From Antedon mediterranea (taxonomy: Eukaryota > Echinodermata > Crinoidea > Comatulida > Antedonidae): DNA of 64,000 nt. The notes under the pieces were generated by a model. It saw nothing but the letters and a program-made list of their open reading frames with translations. It ran no database searches and was not told where the DNA came from. Numbering within the stretch: position 1 is the first letter of the stretch; each line of letters opens with the position of its first letter. The stretch is from the NCBI RefSeq assembly GCF_964355755.1, contig NC_092678.1, positions 2,503,922 to 2,567,921 on the forward strand, given 5' to 3'. A program made the position numbers and the translations under genes. Below, in pieces: positions 1 through 13,025 of this stretch.

Positions 1-1249
1 GAATTGTGGTTGAATTTTTATGATAGTGTTTCAAGAGGGAAACTATGTAAAAAAACCATGTCATATCTGGTGTAATAATAGTGTTCTCAATGCCCAAGTA
101 GTATAAAGTACAAAATTACGTCAGTAGGGCAAACATCTGACCAATCTTGTAACTCCCTGGCACAAAGCTACTCCACAGTAGTTAAATACAATAAGTAGAT
201 GCTGTGTTTGAATTGAATTTGTAATAACAACATAATACAGTAATCGTAGTGTATTATTGTTTCCCTTTATGAAACCAGCCTGCTTACATACAATAAGTAT
301 TGAATAGAGAGACCTCAACCTGTTCTTTTATTCTCCATTCAAAATGTATCAATAACTAGTGCTAGTTGCTATTCTTGTAATGCACAGTGAATAGCAGTTC
401 TGAAAATAATATACAGTACTTAGTATTAAAGTTCTTATTATATTATGGCATTGTGGCGAGAAGAAAGGTTTATTTAGGGTTTAGTTCAGTCAAAAATTGC
501 TATCTATTTCATTCTGATATGTTACAAGCACAAGAAACAAACAAAATATTATCTTGACATTTGTATAAATAATAATAATACAAATTATATCGTTATTCCA
601 AAATACTAAAAGACAAACAAAATTGTTTGTTGTATGAAACAATGTTCCAACTGCTACCTGTACTTACAAGCATGGAGGTATATATATTTATACCTCCATG
701 TTACAAGGAAAGAACATTGCATGCCATTTAATATGTAACATTACTACAGTATGTATAGGCTTTCTGTAATGTGTCTAACAAAGTATTACGATCGCTTTTT
801 TACAAACTTGTTTTTCCAAACACCATTGTAATACGGATGTTGTTCGACAATGTGAATTTTCATTAAGGTTTTAATATTTCAAAATGCATTTAAATAAAAT
901 GAAATAAGTTGTTTTTTTCACGCATACATGATGTCGTGAATTACTTAGGTTTTTACGTGACTGAAATGTATAAAAGGTGTTAAATTGATGCGCACATAAA
1001 AATGTGTCTATCTTTAGTAAAATGTCGCGTCAATGTCTTATGTAATAGGTGAAAAGCATTTTACACTCTAGTACAAAAATGAAATAAATATTACTGTTCC
1101 ATGGTTGTCACAGGTAGTCATAAATATTTTCTGATACACATATATGTAAACAATTCCTAATGGTTGTTTTTTTCATATATTTATTAATTTGCTTTTTACA
1201 AAATTTTTTGAAATTACAATTTTTTTATAGTGTTATAATAAAACAAATA

Positions 1250-1534
1250 TTATTCCAGCTGTGATTTTATAATTTTTTTTCATAATATTTATAAATCAAA
1301 TCAATTTATATGTGTTGTTGTGTTAGGCTAATGCTATACAATAACATTATATTTCCTAATAGATTTTTTTCATTTGATTTTTCCCAATATAAAATGACTA
1401 ATTTGCTATAAAAAAATTTAATAATTTAATTTATACAGTTTTTTATATTATTATTATTCCTGCAGTGAGAGTGATTTTATATTATATTTTGTCATAATAT
1501 TCATAAATCAATTCATATGTGTTGTTGTGTTAGG
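1250..1534. repeat. Pair of about 80-bp direct repeats
   Basis: 1250-1327 and 1454-1534 share GTGATTTTATA, TCATAATATT and ATATGTGTTGTTGTGTTAGG, with small indels. Confidence 0.6.
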
Positions 1535-2045
1535 CCATATGAAATGTGTGGATAATCATATCAGAACAATTTTCTATTGACGTCAAAGAATAAAACAACT
1601 GATGAGGTGGCCTTGACTTGTTCAATCCTCCATCACGTCATCCTCTCAATAACTAATTAAAGATTCTGCTAATTAAACATTTATATTGATTTGGATTTTT
1701 TTTATTCTATAGAATATAAATTTGTTGAATAATTTTTAAATAAATTATATCCATATTCTGCCAGTAGAATACAGTAGGATCAATTAATGTCAACATAATG
1801 CTTACAAACAATCAATTATATACAAACATGTTTTCACGGGCACTTCTTTTCCATCCCACTTCTAACATATTATTTTTATTTATGTTAATTGATAACAAGC
1901 GTAGGATGGCTTTGCTTGGCATGTGACAAATTTTAACAAAAACTGAAATTAATTAATAAAAATAACTTGCATACTATAAGTATTTTAAGTATGAATATTG
2001 ATTTGGTTTCTCTTAAGTACATTCAGAATGTGAACATACCTGAGA

Positions 2046-2107
2046 ACCTGGTGGTCTAATGATAGAGTGTCTGATGTATTAAGCAGAAGAGTTTGAATCT
2101 TGGTTTT
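2046..2107 (+). mobile_element. Short tRNA-like SINE family 4, relic
   Basis: TGGTGGTCTAATGATAGAGT and GAGTTTGAATCTTGG resemble worn A and B boxes; the same layout recurs at 4059, 47098, 47253 and 48540. Confidence 0.4.
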
Positions 2108-3249
2108 TTTAAACTTGCATATTATCATTTGCAGATTGCATGTTTCATATACAATAAAGCTGATTAAAACTAGGGAACATATCAAAAGTATTTTACTGCA
2201 ATTACTGCAGTAACTATACTATATTTGGTTTACTCTTTAACCGGTATTTGCAATTATCTTAGCTATCTTTTTTGGTAATTATCAATTATTGCAATGACTG
2301 CCTCATAAACTTTTACATCAAAATAACTTAAATCATACATTAAATTGCAGTAAAAAATGTAGTTTCTGCAATAATGTCAGATAACTTAGCTGATATAAAT
2401 TATTAAATATTGTTTGTATCCTTCAATGATATTAATTTTGAACTGCTATGACCTAGCGCATCAATAGCAATGTGAAGGAGAGCATACAACAAAAGAATGA
2501 ACTAGAATTTAATTCTAACTTATTATGAGAGCTGGTTAAATGTAGAAATGAATTCATATAAAAATTAATGAATTAAAACATTAGACCTGCTAATGTAAAA
2601 AGTGTATGAGTGCGCTACCGAGTTAATACTGCCATACAACCGCAGTAAGCCATGATTGTGATGATTGACGCACATCACATGACCATGTACGCCTGATATA
2701 CGCCTGCCGTGTGGCAATAGACAAACGACACTAAGCTACTTATCTTCTACGTTGTGTCTTGTACTAAGCCGTGCATGGCTTCAGTGACGTACATCCAGGC
2801 AAGGAGATTTGTGATGTTGCTAGAATATAATGCATAAACTATATACACCTGTTGGGATATAGCTGTGTTATTTGCTATATCACTCAGCAGGCAATAGCAG
2901 ATATGATAGAATAGGAGAATCAAAGCATCCTGTATGCTGTATCTTAATATGCATATAATACTTTATAAATTTAAAAAAACCAACATGGGTTAATGCCCTA
3001 ACCTGATCTGAGTACCGTAATGTCATAAATTGTCATAGATTATAGGAATTAGTGTTTCCAACAAAATGCTATATCTTAATACAGAATTTTTTTAATGAAC
3101 ATCCATCAAAATGTAATTTAGATAATGGATAATGGTTGGTTGTCATACTATCTTACGGTAAATTGATTTATAAATACTATATATATAACTTACACATTTT
3201 TATTACAATCATTATACTGTATCTGGCAGTGATTTGAGCTGTTATGTAA

Positions 3250-3885
3250 TTAAAGACCCCTTCCCTGCAATTTTGGACGTTTTTTTGGAAAATAATACAT
3301 ATATATCACTTTAAAAACATTAAACCATGTCATTCCTTGTCTTAAATGTACGTTTTATGGTAAATTATGATAAAAAGTGAGAAACAATGCACTACCTAAG
3401 TAGCTTGCGGCAATCGACCTCTTGTGGACGGTCTTAGGCCTAGCCTAGCTAGGCTTAGTTTTGTAGGCCTAGCTGGTAAACATCGATAACGTACGAACAT
3501 CGTACGCTAGCTATATACCTAGCCTGACGTTGTATAGTTGCTGCATTAATTGTCTTTCTATTTTTGCCAGATTTCATTGATACAAATTGGGGAAAACCCG
3601 GTATTTTCGCTGAAAAGTTAGGAGTCTTCCATTTGTTTTGGCTTCACGATCGATCGAAAAGTGGGCGAATTACAGGTGAAAAACAAAAATATCAATCCGC
3701 GCGCAATGCATTTGGGATTTATATAGCGGGCCGCTATAATTATTAGAATCAATTTATTTTTCACATTTTTAACCGTTTAAAGACGAAAAAAGTTATCGCA
3801 ATAGGACCATATATTATTATTTTTACATTAAATATAGTTTGTGATCTTAAATTAGATCTAAAAAACGTAGGGAATGGGGCTTTAA
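3250..3885. mobile_element. TTAA-flanked non-autonomous DNA element
   Basis: TTAA at 3250-3253 and 3882-3885 bound inverted ends AGACCCCTTCCCTGC and AGCCCCATTCCCTAC (read inward). TTAA duplication points to piggyBac or Kolobok type. The interior carries a 60-codon plus-strand ORF (3564-3746) without recognised homology and a GC-rich patch. Confidence 0.6.
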
Positions 3886-4058
3886 GCAATTAGACAATGG
3901 TCATCATTTGTATACCACCTTTTTAATATTTATGAATTATATAACTTAATATATTAAATAGCATAATATGATTTAAATCTTTTATAACATTCATTAGGCA
4001 TATATGTACTGTATAGTATCTAATAATGATTTTACTAGCTATCAAATTTTTAAAATCT

Positions 4059-4107
4059 TTGTGGTCTAGTGATTAAAAGTGTTCTATATAAAGCAAGAGT
4101 TTGAATT
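4059..4107 (+). mobile_element. Short tRNA-like SINE family 4, relic
   Basis: TTGTGGTCTAGTGATTAAAA then CAAGAGTTTGAATTTA, parallel to the copy at 2046. Confidence 0.35.
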
Positions 4108-4362
4108 TATCCAATAGAGTATACATATAAATAATAAATGTAATAAGATCTTTTTCATACAATGTGTATATAGCAACATATAAAATGTTGAGTCAACTGT
4201 GATTAAAATGTGACTACTGTTTTGCAGTGTAGACTGAACTATTGGACTTGGAACATAGCATGAAAGCCACGATGCTGTTATAGTAGCATTTCACAGTATA
4301 TCAAGTCAAATCAGGTCAAATCATTACAGATACAAACATATTTTATCATGAATTATATAAGA

Positions 4363-4399
4363 CTAGATGGTACGCTCGCTTCGCTCGCGTACCATCTAG
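4363..4399. other. Hairpin, 13-bp perfect stem
   Basis: CTAGATGGTACGC at 4363-4375 pairs with GCGTACCATCTAG at 4387-4399; the 11-base loop is TCGCTTCGCTC. Function unknown; it could be the end of a mobile element. Confidence 0.5.
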
Positions 4400-4588
4400 G
4401 TCGTGCCCACAGATGGTTCTCGAATACACAGTAATTTCAGCGTAAAAAAATTCTTTTTTTTAATGTACGTACTGCAGGATGATAATAGTTATTATTGTTT
4501 ACAGAAACGAATAAATAGACACGATGATTTATGTATTGAACTGAAATTAGCACACTGGAAATTACTTCCGAAAGAGAAACTTGTCACA

Positions 4589-4621
4589 AAATGAGTCCAA
4601 ATTTGTTATTTGGACTCATTT
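4589..4621. other. Hairpin, 14-bp perfect stem
   Basis: AAATGAGTCCAAAT pairs with ATTTGGACTCATTT across a TTGTT loop, about 190 bases after the hairpin at 4363-4399. The two may bound one small element. Confidence 0.5.
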
Positions 4622-4758
4622 AAACAAACCCAATTTGTGTTTTGTGTGTAATATTAGGGTTGAGGGATGGGGAAGAGGATATGGGTACAAAGAAGAACAA
4701 TGTTTTAATATATTCTTTATCTACTCAGTAACGAAATATGTTTTTCATGTTTGATAGG

Positions 4759-5119
4759 CCTATAAATAATATACCACTTGATACAGTAACACATTTGCGA
4801 TTTAATACTTTGTTAAAACTGTCACTGTTATAGTCCATTGAAATAGCATGTACATGTAACGATACACGTACCACTACAACGTTTATATTCTTTGTAATTA
4901 TTAATTAATACAAACATTGAGAAGCAACTGTCAGTAGTACAGTTTATTTGTATATTGTACGTTTTGTATAACAGTAGGGCCTACTCACAGGCCTATAAAT
5001 AATATACCACTTGATACAGTAACACATTTGCGACTTAATACTTTATTGTTAAAACTGTCACTGTCATAGTCGATTGAAATAGAATACGGTAGTACATGTA
5101 ACGATACACGTACCACTAC
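4759..5119. repeat. Pair of about 120-bp direct repeats
   Basis: 4759-4876 and 4991-5119 share TATAAATAATATACCACTTG through ACGATACACGTACCACTAC with few changes. The second copy runs straight into the SINE at 5117. Confidence 0.8.
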
Positions 5120-5407
5120 CGATCGTCAGACCTAGGTTCGAATCCAACTCTCGCCGCATTGCTTGTATCCGTAGGCAAGATACTTTACTTACGTTGCCTC
5201 TCTCCACCCAGGTGTATAAATGGGTACCCAGTTAGATCTACACACAACTTTGCGCTGGTTACCGGCTGCATTATGGGAGTATGTTTCCATACGTGTTTGA
5301 TCCCAAAAAAAATACTGGGGTAATAATGCTTGTAAAGCGCCTTTGAGCATGATTACTCATGAAAAGGGCGCTATATAAATGTGGTATTATTATTATTATT
5401 ATTATTA
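5117..5407 (+). mobile_element. tRNA-derived SINE with TTA-repeat tail
   Basis: Pol III B-box-like GGTTCGAATCC at 5135-5145, then a body with GTATAAATGGGTACCCAG and AAAGGGCGCTATATAAATG, ending in a (TTA)n tail. The A-box part looks truncated. Its 5' edge joins one copy of the 120-bp direct repeat at 4990-5119. Confidence 0.75.
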
Positions 5408-6417
5408 CTTGTGTTAAAGCAAAGAGTTATTATTGGAATGTTCCATTCATCGGAAATCAATACATTTGTATAAATGTATATTAAATCTATCAAAATAGTA
5501 TGTTTTTAAGAAAATAGGTCTGTCTTCAACATTATGATGCTGTACTCGAGCTGTTCAACCGGTTTTCATCCATTAAAAACAATTATCATAGGAGGAGATA
5601 GGAAAATGCGAAGCATCCTCGTATTATTGTATGCGGGTATTTTTCAAGATAGACATGCATTGGACAGTGTATACCACGATCGGAAAACACCCCTATTTGG
5701 GGCAAATCTAAATTCGTTTTAATCGTCAATAACTAATTATCGAACTCCATTTAATTAGTAAACAGGGTTACATCAGGTGGTTAAAATCAGTATCGAAAGT
5801 ACGAACCAACTTTATATACCATCGAGTAAACATTCTAGAAGTAAGGCGCGATTTACCGAATTTTGCCCTTACGTAAATTTATATATAGATGACCACAAGA
5901 ACTTCTCGGAATAGTGTAAATTACCATTTCTACATGAAAAGCAAACCTTTGGGCGTATTTTTATAAAATATGAAGTTTAAATCATCACTATCTTTGCGAT
6001 AGATATTGAGATTATAAACAACTTAATATTGCCTTAAATATCATAATTATATTGTCAATAAAAAGGTAATTAAAGGTATATCAAAATTGCCTGCAGCTGA
6101 ATTTTGTTTTTTTTTCTAAACTGGTTTTATAACAAGAATACAGTAAATCTCTAGTTTCCTATGCTTTTTTTTTTGGAAATATCAACACTATTTCATTTCT
6201 ATAATGTACCCCAGCAACAAATGATCTCACATTTTGCATTGTTTGAAAACATATTAGAAATTTTATGTTATAATATTCACCTGTTTCCCTTACTTTTTTC
6301 ATTTAAAGTTTGCTCATACTTTGCCTCAATTTCATAATTATTGCTTTATCATTTCCTTTGCATTCTGTCTTGTTTTTATGATTTCATATATAAAAAGTAG
6401 AAGTATATCTTGTGCCG

Positions 6418-6538
6418 AGCTTACCTGGATAAACCAATTGAGGCCATAGTTCATGGACTATACTATTTGTAGAAAGGGAATTCAATGAAAACTCCTCTTT
6501 TTGAGGAGAAATGCTATTGTTGGTTTATCCAGGTAAGC
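6418..6538. mobile_element. Small inverted-repeat MITE family D
   Basis: GCTTACCTGGATAAACCAA (6419-6437) is perfectly inverted at 6520-6538. An inner hairpin (CTCCTCTTTTTGAGGAG) lies near 6492. One end of the same family recurs at 15335-15354 (GCTTACCTAGATAAACCAAT). Confidence 0.6.
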
Positions 6539-7679
6539 AGCATTCATAAACTACCAACACCACTGTTGGTTTGATTTGCATAATTTACACATTAATTTTA
6601 CATAATTTACAACAAAATTAATTTTTTATATGTATTGTATGTGTTAACACCCAGTAATAAGGAAATTTAGGATATATATTTCAATCAGTTTAAAAATAGG
6701 AAGACAAAAAAGTGTGTCAGATGAGACTTGAACATAGTAGCTTTAGATCACAAGTCTAGCATTCATACCTGTAGCATTTAATGTTTAATGTTACATTTGA
6801 AACCAAAGTAAATAAACGTGTAAAATATTAGGGCAATTCTGTTTTAAGACACTTGATGAAGAAGAATAATTAAACAGTAAAAAGTGTATTCTGTTTCCTT
6901 TGTCTGTCATCCCGAAACGAAAGCTTGCAAATTTTGTACATCTGAACACACCTTAAGATTCTATACCATCAATCAAACCGACATTGTTTCCATATCTTCT
7001 GTCTGAAAGCAACTTAAGACTCACTCTCCTTTGGTCATTGCTCTGTTTAATACTGCTAACTCTTTCTAATGCTACCAGTAAGCCGTATAAACCACTTTCT
7101 TGATCGTAATTTTTGTTTCTATCTTTTTGATCTCTGGAGAGTTTAACACATCAAGTTTACATTATCATTATCTCATACAGATTTTAAGTATTAATTACTT
7201 TTCAAATAGTTAGTCTACCAGTTTTGTTATAAAAAGAAAATATACTATTTATATAATATTTAAAAAATTGACTATTGCTCTTCTGAATTAAAGCATGGTT
7301 TTATGCACATGTGTATTCATATTTCCATCTACTTTTGTGATGTAAAAATAATGCGCAACCAATCAGAGCTCAGAAACATTTGATTCATTTAAATATTGAA
7401 TGTAGGATAAATAATACAACATAAATATTTTAAATATATTTTATAAAATAAATTTTGTTGATATTATTTTCATATATTCTGTATGATTGTCTAGATATAT
7501 ATTTTATCAGCGGAAATTAAATCTAATTATGACAACTATTAAAAATTGATATGACAATTTAGACAAACACCTGATATTTTATTGATTTATTTTTGTGCAG
7601 AAGTTAGTCGTTTGACGACGTTACAGTTAACTAGACTGTAATTTTGTAAGTGAAGTATGTAGGCAGGTTGTCCAAATAG

Positions 7680-8232
7680 GGTTGTGTGGTTCACGCTAGA
7701 TTGTTGATATCCTGATTACATGGTTCACACTATATTGTTGATATCCTGATAACATGGTTCTCGCTAGATTGTTATTGTTTAGATCCGGATAACATGGTTC
7801 ACACTATATTGTTTAGATCCTGATAACATGGTTCTTGCTAGATTGTTTATATTTACATCCTGATAACATGGTTCATGCTAGATCGTTATTATTTAGATTC
7901 TGATAACATGGTTCACGCTAGATTGTTATTATTTAGATTCTGATCACATGGTTCACGCTAGATTGTTTATATTTAGATCCTGATCACATGGTCCTCGCTA
8001 GATTATTTATATTTATCCTGATCACATGGTTCTCGCTAGATTGTTATTATTTAGATTATGATCACATGGTTCACGCTAGATTGTTTATATTTAGATCCTG
8101 ATCACATGGTTCTCGCTAGATTGTTTATATTTATCCTGATCACATGGTTCTTGCTAGATTGTTTATATTTAGATCCTGATCACATGGTTCTCGCTAGATC
8201 GTTTATATTTAGATCCTGATCACATAAGGTTT
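7680..8232. repeat. Minisatellite, about 38-41 bp unit, 14 copies
   Basis: The unit contains ACATGGTTCACGCTAGATTG followed by TTTATATTTAGATCCTGATC. Fourteen copies of the GGTTC..GCTAGAT core were counted, with variants TTCAC, TTCTC and TTCTTG. Later copies are more uniform. Confidence 0.85.
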
Positions 8233-9160
8233 TATTCTGAAGATGCTAGGCTAACGTTCAATATGGATTTGAGATGGTTCACTTCGAACAATGAATAGTG
8301 TTGATGAATAATGTCCAGTATTATTAGATGGTTCACAAGACCTTTTCTCCAGATCATGGACTAATAAGAGTTTTATTGATTAATCCATTTTTTTCCATTG
8401 ATGGGACAGAAAATGTTTTTTCATTGGATACATAGAAAATATTGCTTAGGCAGCTCTGACTTTCTTTCCTGTTGACCACCACTCCTTCATTGAAGACCTC
8501 ACCACACAACAGATGAATGAGTTCTGAATTAAAATCTAAAGCAATCAGAGTGATTCTTGTTAATAATACTGTAACAATGTTACAGTAGTTACGTCTTTAA
8601 ATTATAAATGTTAGGTTGATTGTCATCCATCTTTGTTTCACATTTGTATCCGCAAAGTACTTAAACTATGATCAAACACAAAACATTCAATGTTTTTGTC
8701 GGCTCTTGAGATATATAAATTGCTTTCACACTGTAAAAAAAAGTGGATAGTGGTTGGTTTCCATGGGAATACTTGCGTTACTGAATACACTGTTTGTGTA
8801 TGGATTTCCGAGAGGCTTATTATGTGGATTACATCAAATTGACCTGAATTTAATATATGTAAGTAGTATATGTTAGCTTTGATTAAACATTTAACATGTG
8901 GATTTTTAATAATAAATCATATAAAATAATTTTCGCAAATAGACACAATAATGTTAATAATTAATTGAAAGCTTTACAAAAATACGTCTGTTAATTTATT
9001 TTATAATATTATTTATTATATTATCAATTTTATTTCTTTTTTTCAATAGAATTATTATATCATTGTTTTGTATACATAATATCTAATATTAGTGATAATT
9101 AATATTGGTGAAAGCATTTTAATTTTTGTAATTTATTTCATCTATACAGTATGTTTAAAT

Positions 9161-9200
9161 AATGATTGCCCATCCAGCCGAAGCTGATCATTTGGAAGTA
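9161..9200 (-). mobile_element. Relic of SINE family 2
   Basis: CCATCCAGCCGAAGCTGATC matches the tail region of the SINE at 47735-47957 (CCATCCAGCTATTGCTGATC). A short diverged fragment. Confidence 0.35.
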
Positions 9201-11084
9201 TGGAGTTTAAGAGTTGTCAGTATTGTTATTTGTGTTGTTCGTTGTCTTATCATTTGAAAGGGATGTTAAGCTGTAGGTTCATACATACAAAAGTCATGTT
9301 ATCTACGAAAAAGGATATTAATCAAAAAGTGTAGGGGTCGTCTACTGGTTTAATGATTGTCGTGGGCGCAATTCCCAGTGACTACAAATAGCCTGTGAAC
9401 GTTTATGATCAACTGCAGTATTGGTACATAAATTATATATTGAACTATTAATATCAAATATAATGTGTCCCGTTATTAAATCCTTATTGCATGTCATATA
9501 ATATGACATTTTTATATAGATTTTTTAAACCTTTTTATTTTTTTTACTGTACAGGTTAAATTTAGCAATACACAGTTTGTTTAAGCTATACAAGTAATTT
9601 AATGATAGAAATGATGAATATCACATTACTATGACATCTCTTAGTGTCAAAATTGTCAGATCTGATGACATGAGTGGACTAAGTTTTAGAATCAATGGCA
9701 ATTTATAGTATTAAATAGGTATTACTCGTCTATGGCATAGTCAATAATAGGCTACACTGTTCCAACCCAATCACAGGGTTCTATAGTCAAATGTTTCAAA
9801 AGGGTATATAGTCAATAAATTAATTATTTATAGCGGGGAAACACTGGGGATTCAATAATGGACTGCTTTGGCTAGGTTTAATGGCAGATAATTTAGGATA
9901 AATGCAATCTTGATGGCTATAAATAAAGTTCTACAATATGCTTTGGGAAATAGTTGTCATTTGCTTAAGATTTACATAAATATGCTCATGTTAAGTAATG
10001 TTTAAGTAGTGTAGTACGCCATGTAATTCCTAGAAGGAAGTAAATATTGAGAATGTCCTGATGAGTTTAAATTCAACTGGAACATAAATATGTTATCAAG
10101 TTATCTTTTTAAGAGTTAGCATACATGTGTCCCGAAAGATTTTTAGTTCAAATTTTTCTTTATTGTCTCTAAGGCCATGTGAACAATCTTGGTAGATTAA
10201 AATTGAGACAAGTAACATTTCATCGGTTGAATCATACCGCCATTCATATTTAGATTTCATACACCCTACATTTAAAACAAAATGTTGTTCATAGTCTAAT
10301 GATCTAATGATCATTTTAATTGATGTAACGTTTTTTGCAAGTGTGTGAGATGTCTTTGTAATGTCCGACAAATCGGATTCATGTAAATTAAAACAAATAG
10401 ATTGCAACATACTGTAGCTCGTGCCTAATTAAAAGCCTAAATATAAGGACTACATATTGTTATCACATTAATGTCTTCATAGTACATGCCCAGAGAAAAG
10501 AACAATGAACAATGTATATTGATGTTTGATTAACAATTAACAGCTGCAGCTAAGACCACTAAAGGCCTGTTGTTTTTTAATAATTAAATTGGAAATTATT
10601 TTTCTCTATTTCGTTCTCTGAAGAAATATCCGTTATTTTATGTTATACTGTATTCCAGTATATTTGATTGTAACACTGTGCATTTTATTATTATCGCTCA
10701 GTGTCATTAATTTAAAACAGAAATAGAACAAATTAAAATGTAGCTGGCATGTATGTTAACCGAAAATGTCACTACTTTAATGACACACAATAAAAAATGA
10801 GTACGCTATTGTCGTCTAGAAAATCAAGCTCTAGTCACTTATCGCTATCGAAAATACAGACAATTTATTTTAATGCTTTTCGAAGATTACTTTAAAAAAA
10901 CTTTTTCCTATAACAGATACGATACTGTAGATAACTGATTTATTTTGATGTACATATTATAAGATGTTTATAGTTAAATATTTATGTTTACAGAAATAGA
11001 AACTGTATAGCACCCTGTCACATTGTCATATTATCTAGCTAAGTTGCTATGAGTTTTTTTCTATGGTTAGGGTAGTAGAAAGCT

Positions 11085-11235
11085 ATAGCTTGGTGGTTAA
11101 TGTGCTTGCCTTTCAATCCCAATGTCCGGGGTTCAATCCTGAGCTAGTGCCAAGGTTGTAACTCATGACACTTTCAACTCCACTCCCTAAGCCTCAAATG
11201 AGACTTGGTTTATAGGCACGATAAATTATTAAATA
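11085..11235 (+). mobile_element. tRNA-derived SINE, diverged relative of family 2
   Basis: AGCTTGGTGGTTAATGTGCT and GGGGTTCAATCCTGAG resemble A and B boxes; the body (CACTTTCAACTCCACTCCCT) is distinct from the other copies. Confidence 0.6.
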
Positions 11236-12740
11236 GTTTATCCATCCTGTAATTGGCAAGTTACTCGCTTTTGGATGTGTGTGAAATTTAAAAAAAGTAA
11301 ATAAAAAAGTACCGTAGAACAAACGCTTTATACTAACCATTTGTATTCATTTTATTTCTTCTGTTCACTTGGGATATGTTTCGTATACAATATTTAATTA
11401 GCTTAAGTTTTGATTGATGTTCACAGCAGCTGTTGGTTATTTTAAAGCTAGATAGCTAATTGTGAATTACAAGACTATAAGTGATAATAAATATTCCAAG
11501 TTTCATTTATATGGTAAGGTGTAAGTGTAGTACAAAAACTGGCAGATTTTGTAATTAGTGCAGGTTGGAATCGCAGGCATTGTTCTGTTGGTTACTCAAC
11601 CCACAGTGTTTAAACGATTCTTGTGTCTCATATACACTAAACCAAAGAATATATTTGGTAAATAGTAGGTAGGGTACTGTCTGTGTCTGTAACAAGCCCA
11701 ACCCCACTTGCAAAACCTGCCTTTAATATCATCTTGGAAGGGAAATTTTGTTAGTGTTTTTAAACCTTTTTTGTTAAAGTAAAGCCATTGAAATAGAATG
11801 TTGCAGCTAAAAGCCAATTGTAGTTTAAATTCTGTACAGGTTTAATTGATTATAATTAAATATAGCATAGTGAGAGTTACAAAGTGAGTGAGAGAAAATT
11901 ACAGAGTGATTGAGTGAAAACTGGCAAGTAATTGAGGCGATTGATGAGTGAATTAAGTAGTTAAATATGTAATAATGATGTTAGATGGTGACTCTAATTT
12001 GAACTAGTGAATATTTCTTGCCCATCATGGGTGAAAAACTAGGCATTTTTATTGTATTACTACAATTCCTTCAGTATCATGACAAATTATATGATACAGC
12101 ATCACATGTGTATCACGTATGATATATCTAGGTACGGTACACCTTCCATAATAGTCAAATTCTATGATACAGTATCACATGTGTATCTAGGTATATAACC
12201 TTTCATGATACAGAATTATCATGCAATGCTTTATCACTGGACAAATAATGACATAAATTATAGAGAGGAATAAATGTAAAAAGATGTTTATAGCCAACAT
12301 ACAAATGTCGGTCTATAGTAATTTAATTTGACTAATTTTATGTATATGAATTGTTGATTTAGCGATTTGTCTTATTCTCACAGGTTTTCTGATCATGTGT
12401 ATACCGTTTCACAATAATATTTTATTTCAGTGTTGTCAGAAATAGCTAAGATAGATTTTCGGTGTCATGTTGTTTTAGATGTAATTTATCCTAGATGGAC
12501 TGTATTTACATAGCATTTATCTACTTGACAGAGAAAAGTTATAAGAAATTGCCCTAGTGCTAGGATACAGGGAATCCCATTGGACAATATTAATGTTTCT
12601 GTTGGTTAAATGTGAAGGATTTAACCTTAATCCCATTGGTCAACGTCAACATGCTACGAAGAGGTTCTAAAGATATGGGTGCCATTGAATATGTTGATAT
12701 ATCAGTCGCCTACAAATAATGTGATGTGAAGTTTTACAAT

Positions 12741-13025
12741 ATGGGTAATCCCATTAGCTGATGTTGACATTACAGCTGTCTAGTAGTATTTCAAATACTT
12801 CTCTGAAGTTCTATGATATATATAATTCCATTGAATAATATTGATATTCCAGTCCAAGCATTTTATAATAGGGGTAATCCCATTGGCCGATATTGACATT
12901 ATTGTCTGGTAGTTTTTTAAATGTTTATCCGAAGTGCTATGGTATGGATAATCCCATTGGATATTGACATTCCAGTCCAAGCATTTTATAATAGGGGTAA
13001 TCCCATTGGCCAATATTGACATTAC
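12741..13025. repeat. Tandem duplication of a roughly 125-bp unit
   Basis: CAAGCATTTTATAATAGGGG and TAATCCCATTGGCC recur in both halves. Related single words TAATCCCATT extend from 12570 to 13080. The minus-strand ORF here simply repeats MSI-ANGITPIIKCLDWN. Confidence 0.7.

Larger units (their letters stand above)
1..3249. other. Gene-free AT-rich stretch
   Basis: No exon recognised on either strand. It holds the direct repeat pair at 1250-1534 and a tRNA-like relic at 2046. It may be intron or 5' flank of CaMK1. Confidence 0.5.

Noticed and set aside
3564-3746. 60-codon ORF inside the TTAA element
   Set aside because: No homology recognised and no conserved start context; probably incidental.
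10096-10410. 104-codon minus-strand ORF
   Set aside because: No recognised family, no splice sites fitting an exon, no upstream or downstream partner; within the range expected by chance in 64 kb.
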